Assembly: GCF_041431135.1 (NCBI RefSeq)
Contig: NZ_CP107799.1
Coordinates: 2,728,001 to 2,792,000, forward strand
Length of the DNA: 64,000 nucleotides
Reading direction: 5' to 3'
DNA from: Streptomyces sp. NBC_00554
GTDB taxonomy: Bacteria > Actinomycetota > Actinomycetes > Streptomycetales > Streptomycetaceae
The position numbers and the translations under genes were made by a program. Shown here piece after piece: positions 34,933-42,140 of this stretch; positions within the stretch are counted from its first letter, which is position 1; every line of letters starts with the position of its first letter. The notes beneath the pieces are model-generated. The model saw nothing but the letters and a program-made list of their open reading frames with translations. It did no database searches and was not told the DNA's origin.

Positions 34933-36459
34933 TCAGCTCCGGTCCCCGAAGATCGTGCGGTGCCAGTCCTTCTCGGCAACCCCAGTGTTGTCGAACATGA
35001 CGTGCTTGATCTGTGTGTACTCCTCGAACGAGTACGCGGACATGTCCTTGCCGAATCCGGAGGCCTTGTAGCCCCCGTGCGGCATCTCGCTGATGATCGG
35101 AATGTGGTCGTTGATCCAGACGCAGCCCGCCTTGATCTCGCGGGTCGCGCGGTTCGCCCGGTAGACGTCACGGCTCCAGGCGGAGGCGGCGAGTCCGTAC
35201 GGCGTGTCGTTGGCCAGCGTGATGCCCTCGTCGTCGGTGTCGAAGGGCAGCACGACGAGTACAGGGCCGAAGATCTCGGACTGCACGATCTCGCTGTCCT
35301 GAGCGGCGTCTGCGACCAGGGTGGGCGTGTAGTAGGCGCCGCTCTTGAGGTCCCCCTGCGGGACGGTTCCGCCGGTGACCACGCGCGCGTAGGAGCGCGC
35401 CCGGTCGACGAATCCGGCGACGCGGTCCCGCTGAGCGTGCGAGATCAGCGGGCCGAGGTCGGTGTCCGGCGCGAAGGGGTCACCCACGCGGACACTCGCC
35501 ATGAGGTCGGCCGTTTTGGATACGAACGCTTCGTAGAGAGGCCTTTGCACGTACGCGCGCGTGGCGGCCGTGCAGTCCTGACCGGTGTTGATGAGCGAGC
35601 CGGCGACCGCGCCGTTGACCGCGGCGTCGAGATCCGCGTCGTCGAAGACCACGAAGGGCGCCTTGCCGCCCAGCTCCAGGTGGAGCCGCTTGACGGTCGA
35701 GGTGGCGATCTCCGCGACCCGCTTGCCGACGGCGGTGGACCCCGTGAAGGAGGTCATGGCCACGTCGGGGTGACCGACGAGGTGCTCACCGGCGTCCTTG
35801 CCGGCCCCCGTGATGATGTTGATGACGCCGTCGGGGATCCCGGCCGCCGTGGCCGCCTCGGCGAAGAGGAGGGAGGTGAGCGGGGTGAGCTCGGCGGGCT
35901 TCAGGACGATCGTGTTGCCGGCCGCGATCGCCGGGAGGATCTTCCAGGCGGCCATCTGGAGGGGGTAGTTCCAGGGCGCGATGGAACCGACGACACCGAT
36001 GGGTTCACGGCGTACGTAGGAGGTGTGGTCGCCGGAGTACTCGCCCGCGGACTGGCCCTGCAGGTGGCGGGCCGCGCCCGCGAAGAACGCGGTGTTGTCG
36101 ATGGTCCCCGGGACGTCGAACTCCCGGGTGAGCTTGAGCGGCTTGCCGCACTGCAGGGACTCGGCACGGGCGAGCTCGTCGGCGCGGTCGGCGAGCACGG
36201 CGGCGAAGCGGTGCAGCGCGTCGGAGCGCTCACCGGGGGTGGCGCCGGACCAGCCGGGGAACGCCGCCCGGGCGGCCGCGACAGCCGCGTCCACATCGGC
36301 GGTGCCCGCGAGCTCGTACGTGTAGACCTCCTCGCCCGTGGACGGGTCGACGACCGCGAACGTACGGCCGGAGGTGCCCTTGGTCAGTCGGCCCGCGATG
36401 TACTGCGCGCCGTCCGCGAAGCGGTCCTGCGCCTGGAAGCGATGGCCCGGATTGTGCAT
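34933..36459 (-). CDS. gamma-aminobutyraldehyde dehydrogenase (PatD-like)
   Basis: 508 aa NAD-dependent aldehyde dehydrogenase that should oxidise 4-aminobutanal or a related aminoaldehyde to GABA. The fold motifs are APWNYPLQMAAWKILPA, the general base Glu in LHLELGGKAPFVVF, and the catalytic Cys in NTGQDCTAATR. NDTPYGLAASAWS and INDHIPIISEMPHGGYKASG are characteristic of the PatD/betaine-aldehyde group. GGAGGAGAG precedes the ATG. It is the upstream neighbour of potDABC on the same strand, and its product GABA would feed GabT at 20632. The same superfamily appears at 14669, so the two may handle successive aldehydes. Confidence 0.9.
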   Translation of the reverse strand: MHNPGHRFQAQDRFADGAQYIAGRLTKGTSGRTFAVVDPSTGEEVYTYELAGTADVDAAVAAARAAFPGWSGATPGERSDALHRFAAVLADRADELARAESLQCGKPLKLTREFDVPGTIDNTAFFAGAARHLQGQSAGEYSGDHTSYVRREPIGVVGSIAPWNYPLQMAAWKILPAIAAGNTIVLKPAELTPLTSLLFAEAATAAGIPDGVINIITGAGKDAGEHLVGHPDVAMTSFTGSTAVGKRVAEIATSTVKRLHLELGGKAPFVVFDDADLDAAVNGAVAGSLINTGQDCTAATRAYVQRPLYEAFVSKTADLMASVRVGDPFAPDTDLGPLISHAQRDRVAGFVDRARSYARVVTGGTVPQGDLKSGAYYTPTLVADAAQDSEIVQSEIFGPVLVVLPFDTDDEGITLANDTPYGLAASAWSRDVYRANRATREIKAGCVWINDHIPIISEMPHGGYKASGFGKDMSAYSFEEYTQIKHVMFDNTGVAEKDWHRTIFGDRS

Positions 36460-36558
36460 GTCGCTCTCCTCCGCCGCCCTCCCCGTCTGGCGGGGGTCGG
36501 CGTAGCTCCAGCTCGATTTGAGTGCCGATCCTGACAGAGCAAAGGGACTCCAACAAGT

Positions 36559-36594
36559 GATTCCGTTGTTGCCTTTTGGTTACGCGACGGAATC
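36559..36594. promoter_or_regulatory. inverted repeat upstream of aminobutyraldehyde dehydrogenase
   Basis: GATTCCGT (36559-36566) and ACGGAATC (36587-36594) form an 8-bp inverted repeat spaced 20 bp, about 100 bp upstream of the leftward dehydrogenase start. It may be the binding site of a regulator of the polyamine genes, possibly of PucR type. Confidence 0.4.
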
Positions 36595-36642
36595 TGTCGA
36601 CCAGGTGTCGAGTCCTCTTGGAAAAGGCAGGACGGATTGTCA

Positions 36643-37254
36643 GTGGTGGATGCCAGACTCGCGTGCATGGGGAAGATCAATTCACGGGACGCGCTGGTCA
36701 GCCAGGTCCGTTCCGGGGCGAGGGTGAAGTACCTGCACTTCTGGGGACACCGGCCGCGGGCGGACGGTCAGGTGGGTGCGAGCTGCCTGAGCCAGTGGTG
36801 GCCGTCGCCGTTCACCGTGGACGGCGTGGTGTATGCGACGGCGGAGCACTGGATGATGGCGCGGAAAGCGCGGCTCTTCGGGGACGCCAAGGCGGAGCGG
36901 CTCGCTGTCGAGGCGCGCAACCCCGCGCTCGCCAAGAAGGCGGGGCGGCTCGTGCGCGGCTTCGACGACGCCATATGGGAGCGCGAGCGGTTCGGGATCG
37001 TGGTCGAGGGCAGCGTCCACAAGTTCGCCGCGCATCCCGGGCTGCGGGAGTTTCTGCTGGGCACGGGTGAGCGGGTGCTGGTCGAGGCCAGCCCCATGGA
37101 CCGGGTCTGGGGGATCGGACTCGCGGCGGACGACGAGCGTGCGGGGAATCCCGAGCAGTGGCGGGGGGCGAATCTGCTCGGGTTCGCGCTGATGGAGGCG
37201 CGGGGGCGGCTCCGCCAGGCATCCGAGGTGCCTGGCGGAACCCCGGTCCGCTAG
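36643..37254 (+). CDS. NADAR-domain (YbiA-like) N-glycosidase
   Basis: 203 aa cytoplasmic protein. NADAR/YbiA proteins cleave N-glycosidic bonds of ribosylated compounds, including reactive riboflavin-pathway intermediates and some ADP-ribose adducts. The diagnostic segments are YLHFWGHRP, SQWWPSPFTVDGVVYATAEHW and SPMDRVWGIGL. GTG at 36643 is preceded by GGACGGA, but family similarity is clear only from the ATG at 36667, so that start is also possible. No toxin-like ADP-ribosyltransferase is adjacent. Its TAG stop overlaps the convergent stop of the next gene in CTAG, and a hairpin (37211-37239) lies inside its last codons. Confidence 0.85.
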   Translation: MVDARLACMGKINSRDALVSQVRSGARVKYLHFWGHRPRADGQVGASCLSQWWPSPFTVDGVVYATAEHWMMARKARLFGDAKAERLAVEARNPALAKKAGRLVRGFDDAIWERERFGIVVEGSVHKFAAHPGLREFLLGTGERVLVEASPMDRVWGIGLAADDERAGNPEQWRGANLLGFALMEARGRLRQASEVPGGTPVR

Positions 37255-37258
37255 CGGA
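37211..37258. terminator. hairpin and palindrome over convergent stop codons
   Basis: TCCGCCAGGC (37211-37220) pairs with GCCTGGCGGA (37230-37239), and TCCGCTAGCGGA (37247-37258) is a 12-bp palindrome covering the two overlapping TAG stops. Together they can terminate both convergent genes, although the first hairpin is coding sequence. Confidence 0.55.
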
Positions 37259-38315
37259 GCTGGTCCGGGTGCTCCACGACGAGTGAGGTGGAGAAGCCGT
37301 CGCCGTCGGTGCCCGAGTCGGTTTCGGAACTGGAGTCGTCCACGACGAAGGCGAAGAACACGACCAGTGCGATGGCCAGGACGATGCCGACCGCTCCGCA
37401 GATGATCCCGGCCAGCGCCTGGCCCCCGTTCGTCGCCTGGCCCCGGCCCGCCTTGCGGCGGCCGATCACACCGAAGACCACACCGAGGATCCCCATCACG
37501 ATGGTCAGCGGCCACATGCAGAACAGGGCCGCCGAGGCGATACCGAGAATCAGTGCGGCTATACCCATGCCGTTGCTGGGCGGGAGCGGCATCGCGGGCC
37601 AGCCGCCATAGCCGGGGGCGCCCGGGTAGGGGACGTGCTGGGGCCCGTACGCCGGGTAGGCGTACCCGTACGGGGGCTGGCCCGGGCCCCCGGGGGCGAT
37701 GGGCGGCGGAGGAACGGGCTGTCCGGGGGCGGGCTGGGGGTAGGGGGTGTGGCCGGCGGGGGGTGCGAAGGGGTTGTGGTTGTCCCAGGACGGGGGGTTG
37801 GGGACGCCGGTGCCGGGTGTGCCCCCACCGGGGGTCGGCACGCCCGTCGACTGGTCGTGCGCGGGACCGTGCGTGGCGCCGCTCGCACGGGAGGATGCGG
37901 TTTCCTCGGGCGAGGCCCAGGGGTCTGGCTGGGGCCGCGGGTCGGCGGCGGGCTTGTCCAACGGGACCTTCGGGGCGGGCGCGGCGTCCTCAGGGGCGGA
38001 AACCGGTGCGTGGTTCGGCGGCGGGGTCGGCTCCGACGGCTTGCTCAACGGGACCGACGAGGGGGGAGCGGCGTCCTCAGGGGCGGAACCCGGTGCGTGG
38101 TCCGGCGGCGGTGTCGAGTCGGAGCGCGGCGGGGTCGGCTCCGACGGCTTGCTCAGACGGACCGACGAGGCGGGAGCGGCGTCCTCGGGTGCGGAAACCG
38201 GTGCGTGGTCCTCAGGGGATACCTCGTCCGACCGTGACGGCGGGGTCTCCTCCCCCTGCGAAGCCCACGCGTTTGCGTCCTGCGGTGCTCTCGGCGTCTG
38301 CGCGTCCTCGGACAT
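37251..38315 (-). CDS. proline-rich DUF4190 membrane protein
   Basis: 354 aa. The first roughly 200 residues are a Pro/Ala/Glu-rich, low-complexity region with three imperfect copies of a unit like DHAPVSAPEDAAPASSV...LSKPSEPTPP, then a Gly/Pro/Tyr-rich stretch. The C-terminal part holds two membrane segments, around GMGIAALILGIASAALFCMW and ALAGIICGAVGIVLAIALVV, in the arrangement of DUF4190, ending in an acidic Ser/Asp tail. Such proteins are common in actinomycetes; their function is unknown. Its stop codon shares two bases with the convergent NADAR gene stop. Confidence 0.85.
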   Translation of the reverse strand: MSEDAQTPRAPQDANAWASQGEETPPSRSDEVSPEDHAPVSAPEDAAPASSVRLSKPSEPTPPRSDSTPPPDHAPGSAPEDAAPPSSVPLSKPSEPTPPPNHAPVSAPEDAAPAPKVPLDKPAADPRPQPDPWASPEETASSRASGATHGPAHDQSTGVPTPGGGTPGTGVPNPPSWDNHNPFAPPAGHTPYPQPAPGQPVPPPPIAPGGPGQPPYGYAYPAYGPQHVPYPGAPGYGGWPAMPLPPSNGMGIAALILGIASAALFCMWPLTIVMGILGVVFGVIGRRKAGRGQATNGGQALAGIICGAVGIVLAIALVVFFAFVVDDSSSETDSGTDGDGFSTSLVVEHPDQLR

Positions 38316-38470
38316 GCGTAGGGTCCCCCTCTGTCGTACGTTCCGTCATGCTACGGCCCGAGCCTGGGTGGCGTCGGCCGCCCGCCTACGATGATCCCTG
38401 AGTCACCGATCAGCCGATCACCCGCGTCCCGCCGACCGCGTTGCAGGGGCGCCGTTCCGGGGAGGAACCC

Positions 38471-39532
38471 TTGACCGACCACCACACCCCACGCGATGAC
38501 GCCCGCGATCTGCACGCTTTCATCGCCGGACTTCCCAAGGCCGAACTGCACGTGCACCACGTCGGCTCAGCCTCCCCCCGTATCGTCTCCACGCTGGCCG
38601 CCCGCCACCCCGACTCCAAGGTGCCGACCGACCCCGAGGCCCTCGCGGACTACTTCACCTTCACGGACTTCGCCCACTTCATCGAGGTGTATCTGTCCGT
38701 CGTCGACCTCATCCGCACCCCGGAGGACGTACGGCTGCTGACGTACGAGGTGGCGCGGGACATGGCCCGGCAGCAGGTCCGTTACGCCGAGCTGACCATC
38801 ACCCCGTTCTCCTCCACCCGCCGGGGCATCGACGAGCGCGCCTTCATGGACGCCATCGAGGACGCCCGCAAGGCGGCGGAGGCCGAGCTCGGTGTCGTAC
38901 TGCGCTGGTGCTTCGACATTCCCGGAGAGGCGGGGCTCGAAGCCGCCGAGGAGACGGTACGGCTCGCGACCGACGACCGGCTGCGTCCGGAGGGGCTGGT
39001 CTCCTTCGGGCTCGGCGGGCCCGAGATCGGCGTACCGCGACCGCAGTTCAAGCCGTACTTCGACCGCGCGATCGCGGCCGGTCTGCACTCGGTGCCGCAC
39101 GCGGGCGAGACGACGGGACCGGAGACGGTCTGGGACGCGCTGAACGACCTGCGCGCCGAGCGCATCGGACACGGCACCAGCTCCGTCCAGGATCCGAAGC
39201 TGCTCGCGCACCTCGCCGAGCACCGCATCGCCCTGGAGGTCTGCCCGACCTCCAACATCGCCACCCGCGCGGTCCGCACCCTCGACGAGCACCCCATCAA
39301 GGAGTTCACCCGGGCCGGGGTCCTGGTGACCATCAACTCCGACGACCCGCCGATGTTCGGCACCGACCTCAACAACGAGTACGCGGTCGCCGCCCGCCTC
39401 CTCGACCTCGACGAACTCGGTCTCGCCGCGCTCGCCAAGAACGCCGTCGAGGCGTCGTTCCACGACCCGGCCCGCAAGGCGAAGCTCGCCCAGGAGATCG
39501 ACACCTACGCCTCGACCTGGCTCGCGCCCTGA
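38471..39532 (+). CDS. adenosine deaminase family, probable aminodeoxyfutalosine deaminase
   Basis: 353 aa metal-dependent deaminase. The metal ligands are in KAELHVHHVGS (His-x-His), HAGETTGPETVW, IGHGTSSVQD and INSDDPPMFGT. Classical adenosine deaminases have HxHLDG at the first site; the HVHHVGS variant belongs to an actinobacterial COG1816 subgroup. A Streptomyces avermitilis member of that COG was shown to deaminate 6-aminodeoxyfutalosine in the futalosine route to menaquinone. I therefore favour that role over purine salvage. TTG at 38471 was chosen because GGGGAGGAACCC lies immediately upstream. It is followed 20 bp later by the GDPD gene. Confidence 0.88.
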   Translation: MTDHHTPRDDARDLHAFIAGLPKAELHVHHVGSASPRIVSTLAARHPDSKVPTDPEALADYFTFTDFAHFIEVYLSVVDLIRTPEDVRLLTYEVARDMARQQVRYAELTITPFSSTRRGIDERAFMDAIEDARKAAEAELGVVLRWCFDIPGEAGLEAAEETVRLATDDRLRPEGLVSFGLGGPEIGVPRPQFKPYFDRAIAAGLHSVPHAGETTGPETVWDALNDLRAERIGHGTSSVQDPKLLAHLAEHRIALEVCPTSNIATRAVRTLDEHPIKEFTRAGVLVTINSDDPPMFGTDLNNEYAVAARLLDLDELGLAALAKNAVEASFHDPARKAKLAQEIDTYASTWLAP

Positions 39533-39552
39533 CCGAACGCCACAATGGGGCC

Positions 39553-40236
39553 ATGCGCACAGTGACTGCCGTGGGCCATCGCGGCGACCCCTACCGCGTC
39601 CGCGAGAACACGATCGACTCGCTGCGTTCCGCGTTCCAAATGGGCGCGGACGCGGTCGAGATCGACGTACGGCTCACCCGTGACGGCGTGCCCGTCCTGC
39701 TGCACGACGAGACGCTGAAGCGGCTGTGGGAGCAGGACCGGCCGCTCGGCTCGCTCTCCTGCGACGAGGTGCGCGGGCTCACGGGTGGTGGGGTGCCGAC
39801 GCTCGTGGACGCGCTGGCCTCGGCCGGGGACGGCCGGTTCATGGTCGATCTGCCGGGGGCGCCCGATGGCGCGGCCGTGCGCCGGATCGTCGGTGTCATC
39901 CGTGACTGCGGGGCGGAGGAGCGGGTGTACTACTGCGCGGGGGCCTCGGCCATGCTTGCCGTGCGTGCGGCGGACTCCGCTGCGGAGATCGCGATGACCT
40001 GGACGACGCTTGCGCCGCCCCGGCCGGCTCTCCTCGACGCGGTGCGGCCCCGGTGGCTCAACTACCGCTTCAGTCTGATCGACCGTGACCTCGCGGCCCG
40101 TGTCCACCGCGACGGATACCTGCTGTCCGTCTGGACCCCGGACACCCGCCGCTCCATGCGTCGGCTGCTCGACGTCGGCGTCGACTCGATCACGACGAAC
40201 CGCATCGATACGTTGTGCGCCCTGCGCAAGGTGTAG
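39553..40236 (+). CDS. glycerophosphodiester phosphodiesterase family protein
   Basis: 227 aa, no signal peptide. GDPD enzymes split glycerophosphodiesters into glycerol-3-phosphate and an alcohol. The catalytic segments GHRGDPYRVRENTIDSLRSA (His-Arg, Glu-Asn), DAVEIDVRLTRDGVPVLLHD (Glu-Asp, His) and the C-terminal SVWTPDTRRSMRRLLDVGVD are in standard order. It is at the short end of the family. ATG at 39553 follows a GGGG stretch and lies 20 bp after the deaminase stop, so the two are probably co-transcribed. An inverted pair of dispersed repeats follows. Confidence 0.9.
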   Translation: MRTVTAVGHRGDPYRVRENTIDSLRSAFQMGADAVEIDVRLTRDGVPVLLHDETLKRLWEQDRPLGSLSCDEVRGLTGGGVPTLVDALASAGDGRFMVDLPGAPDGAAVRRIVGVIRDCGAEERVYYCAGASAMLAVRAADSAAEIAMTWTTLAPPRPALLDAVRPRWLNYRFSLIDRDLAARVHRDGYLLSVWTPDTRRSMRRLLDVGVDSITTNRIDTLCALRKV

Positions 40237-40251
40237 GGGACGGTGGGGTTT

Positions 40252-40339
40252 TTTCGCCCCCTCCGCCCCTACCCATTCCCGTTCACTTGGGGGCTCCGCC
40301 CCCAAACCCCCGCTCCTCAAACGCCGGAGGGGCTGAAAC
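40252..40339 (-). repeat. dispersed Streptomyces intergenic repeat (inverted copy)
   Basis: Reverse-complement relative of the element at 16261, containing the GGGGGCTCCGCCCCC hairpin core and the CCGGCGTTTGAGGA block in inverted orientation. It lies just after the GDPD gene. Confidence 0.75.
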
Positions 40340-40368
40340 TTTCCCCGGCCGGCGCTAGAAGTCTTTAC

Positions 40369-40468
40369 CCCGTCCGGCGTTTGAGGACGAGGCCGTTCAG
40401 GCCGAAAGCGGGGGTCTGGGGGCGGCAGCCCCCAGGTACGGGACGGGTAGGGGCGGAGGGGGCGAAAG
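40369..40468 (+). repeat. dispersed Streptomyces intergenic repeat (direct copy)
   Basis: Same 100-bp element as at 16261-16360, with CCCGTCCGGCGTTTGAGGAC at its start and GGGGCGGAGGGGGCGAAA at its end. With the inverted copy at 40252 it makes a head-to-head pair between two convergent genes. Confidence 0.8.
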
Positions 40469-40491
40469 AAGCCTCCCCTCAGCGCAGGAGT

Positions 40492-42117
40492 TCAGGGAGT
40501 GACCCGTGATATCTGGCGGACCGTTGCCTGGTCGGCTGGGGTCGATCGGGTCAGGTACTGGGGTACCGGAGTCGTGTCGTCGCCGGTGTCGCGGACCAGG
40601 CCGTAGCGGATCGCGGCCTGGGCGGGACCGGTGCGGATGTCCTCCGTGACCTTGTCCCAGGTCGAGGTCTGGACGAAGAGGTTGTAGTCGGCGGAGCCTT
40701 CGTTCTGGTGGAGGGTGACGGTGCCGTCGAGCCAGAAGTACTCGTTCTGCCACATCTGTTGGGCGCCGGAGGGAAGGACTGCCGGGCCGGCGGACGGTCC
40801 GCCCATCCAGGTCGTGCCGTCCACCGAGCCGGACTGAACGTCGTCCATGCGGTGCCCCCCACCCGAGGCGACGTGAAAGAGCCTGCCGTCGAGGCCGGTC
40901 CAGGTCGGCATCACCAGGTCGCCCCGGCGTGCCCCGGGCCGTATCTGCCAGCGGACCCGGAAGTACCCCACCCCGCTGAGGGTGACGGTCTCACCGTTGT
41001 GGGTCAGCCCGGTGGCGGGAGCGCCCGTCGCCGTGATGCCCTGCTCGGCCCGGCGGGGCAGCGCCCCGGGCGGCGCGGTCGCGGAGGGCGCGCTGTCCAC
41101 GGCGTCGACGACCGTGCCGTACAGCTCGACGCGGCTCGGAGAGGGAGAAGGGCTCGGCGGCCGGGCCGTGCTCGCCGCCGTCGGAGAGGCGACGGCTCGC
41201 GGAGGCGGCCGGTCCGGCGTCTGCGTCACGACGTACGCGCCACCCGCCGCGATGGTCGCGCCCGCTGTGACCGCGACGGCGGGTTTGGTGAGCGCGCTGA
41301 GGACCTTGGCGGACCACCCGACGGTCGTGGCGGCGGCCGCCGTCTTGCCACCGCCCAGCGCGAGGGAGAGCGTGAAGGCGACCGGCACCGGGACCAGCGC
41401 GATCCCGACGAGCAGCCGCTCGGCGGGTACGACCGACTCGCTCGGACGCCCTGAGCAGTACGCACAGCCCCGGACATGCCGGGCAAGGCGTTTGCGCCAC
41501 ACCGAGTCGGGCCGGCCGTCCCAACGGGTGGTCACCGAACCGAGATCCGGGCAGGCCGAGTCGAGCGCCCGGACGATGCCGCGCGCCGCCTCCAGGCGTT
41601 CCTTCATGCGCTGGACGCGGACGGCGGCGTGCTGCCGGCTGATGCCGACCGCCGACGCCAGCTCCCGCCGGGTGAGTTCGCCCGCGACCTCCAGCCACCA
41701 CAGCGAGAGCAACTGGCGGTCCTCGTCGTCGAGCCAGCGCACCGCCTCCGCGACCTCGCGCCGCTGCCCCTCCAACTGGAGCCGCAGCACGGTGAGTTCG
41801 GCGAAGTCGGCGGCCTGCACGCCCGAGCCGTCGGCCGGCGGCTCGGAGGTGCGGCGGCGCGCCCGGTCGCGTATCTGCCGCATCGCGATGGCGACCAGCC
41901 AGGACCGGAAGCTGTCCGGGTCGCGCAGCGAGCCGAGGTTGTCGACGGCGCGCAGCATCGTCTCCTGCACGACGTCGTCGACGTCCGCGTGGCCGTTCAG
42001 GGCGCGTCCGACGATGTTGTAGACGAGGGGCAGCCAGCCCGCCACCAGTTCGTCGAGGGCGCGCCGGTCACCGGCCTGCGCGGCCGAGATGGTGGAGCGC
42101 CACTGCCGCCCGTCCAC
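40492..42117 (-). CDS. ECF sigma factor fused to membrane and extracellular domains
   Basis: 541 aa. Residues about 1-175 are an ECF sigma factor: region 2 with HADVDDVVQETMLRAV and region 4 with ELASAVGISRQHAAVRVQRM. It continues into HVRGCAYCSG, a zinc-finger-like anti-sigma motif. Hydrophobic spans follow (around LLVGIALVPVPVAFTLSL and KPAVAVTAGATIAAGGAYVV), then a Pro/Ser linker and a roughly 200-residue C-terminal domain that would be outside the cell. That domain has WTGLDGRLFHVASG and YFWLDGTVTLHQN motifs and no family I can name. The protein thus carries sensor, anchor and sigma factor in one chain. GTG at 42117 is favoured by AGAAGGG; GTG at 42144, overlapping the upstream stop, is the alternative. 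Confidence 0.85.
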   Translation of the reverse strand: MDGRQWRSTISAAQAGDRRALDELVAGWLPLVYNIVGRALNGHADVDDVVQETMLRAVDNLGSLRDPDSFRSWLVAIAMRQIRDRARRRTSEPPADGSGVQAADFAELTVLRLQLEGQRREVAEAVRWLDDEDRQLLSLWWLEVAGELTRRELASAVGISRQHAAVRVQRMKERLEAARGIVRALDSACPDLGSVTTRWDGRPDSVWRKRLARHVRGCAYCSGRPSESVVPAERLLVGIALVPVPVAFTLSLALGGGKTAAAATTVGWSAKVLSALTKPAVAVTAGATIAAGGAYVVTQTPDRPPPRAVASPTAASTARPPSPSPSPSRVELYGTVVDAVDSAPSATAPPGALPRRAEQGITATGAPATGLTHNGETVTLSGVGYFRVRWQIRPGARRGDLVMPTWTGLDGRLFHVASGGGHRMDDVQSGSVDGTTWMGGPSAGPAVLPSGAQQMWQNEYFWLDGTVTLHQNEGSADYNLFVQTSTWDKVTEDIRTGPAQAAIRYGLVRDTGDDTTPVPQYLTRSTPADQATVRQISRVTP

Positions 42118-42140
42118 GTACGACCCTTCTCCGCTTGTTG

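Noticed and set aside
34813..36534. Long plus-strand frame across the aldehyde dehydrogenase
   Set aside because: It is antisense to a well-conserved dehydrogenase with intact catalytic motifs; such shadows are normal at this GC content.
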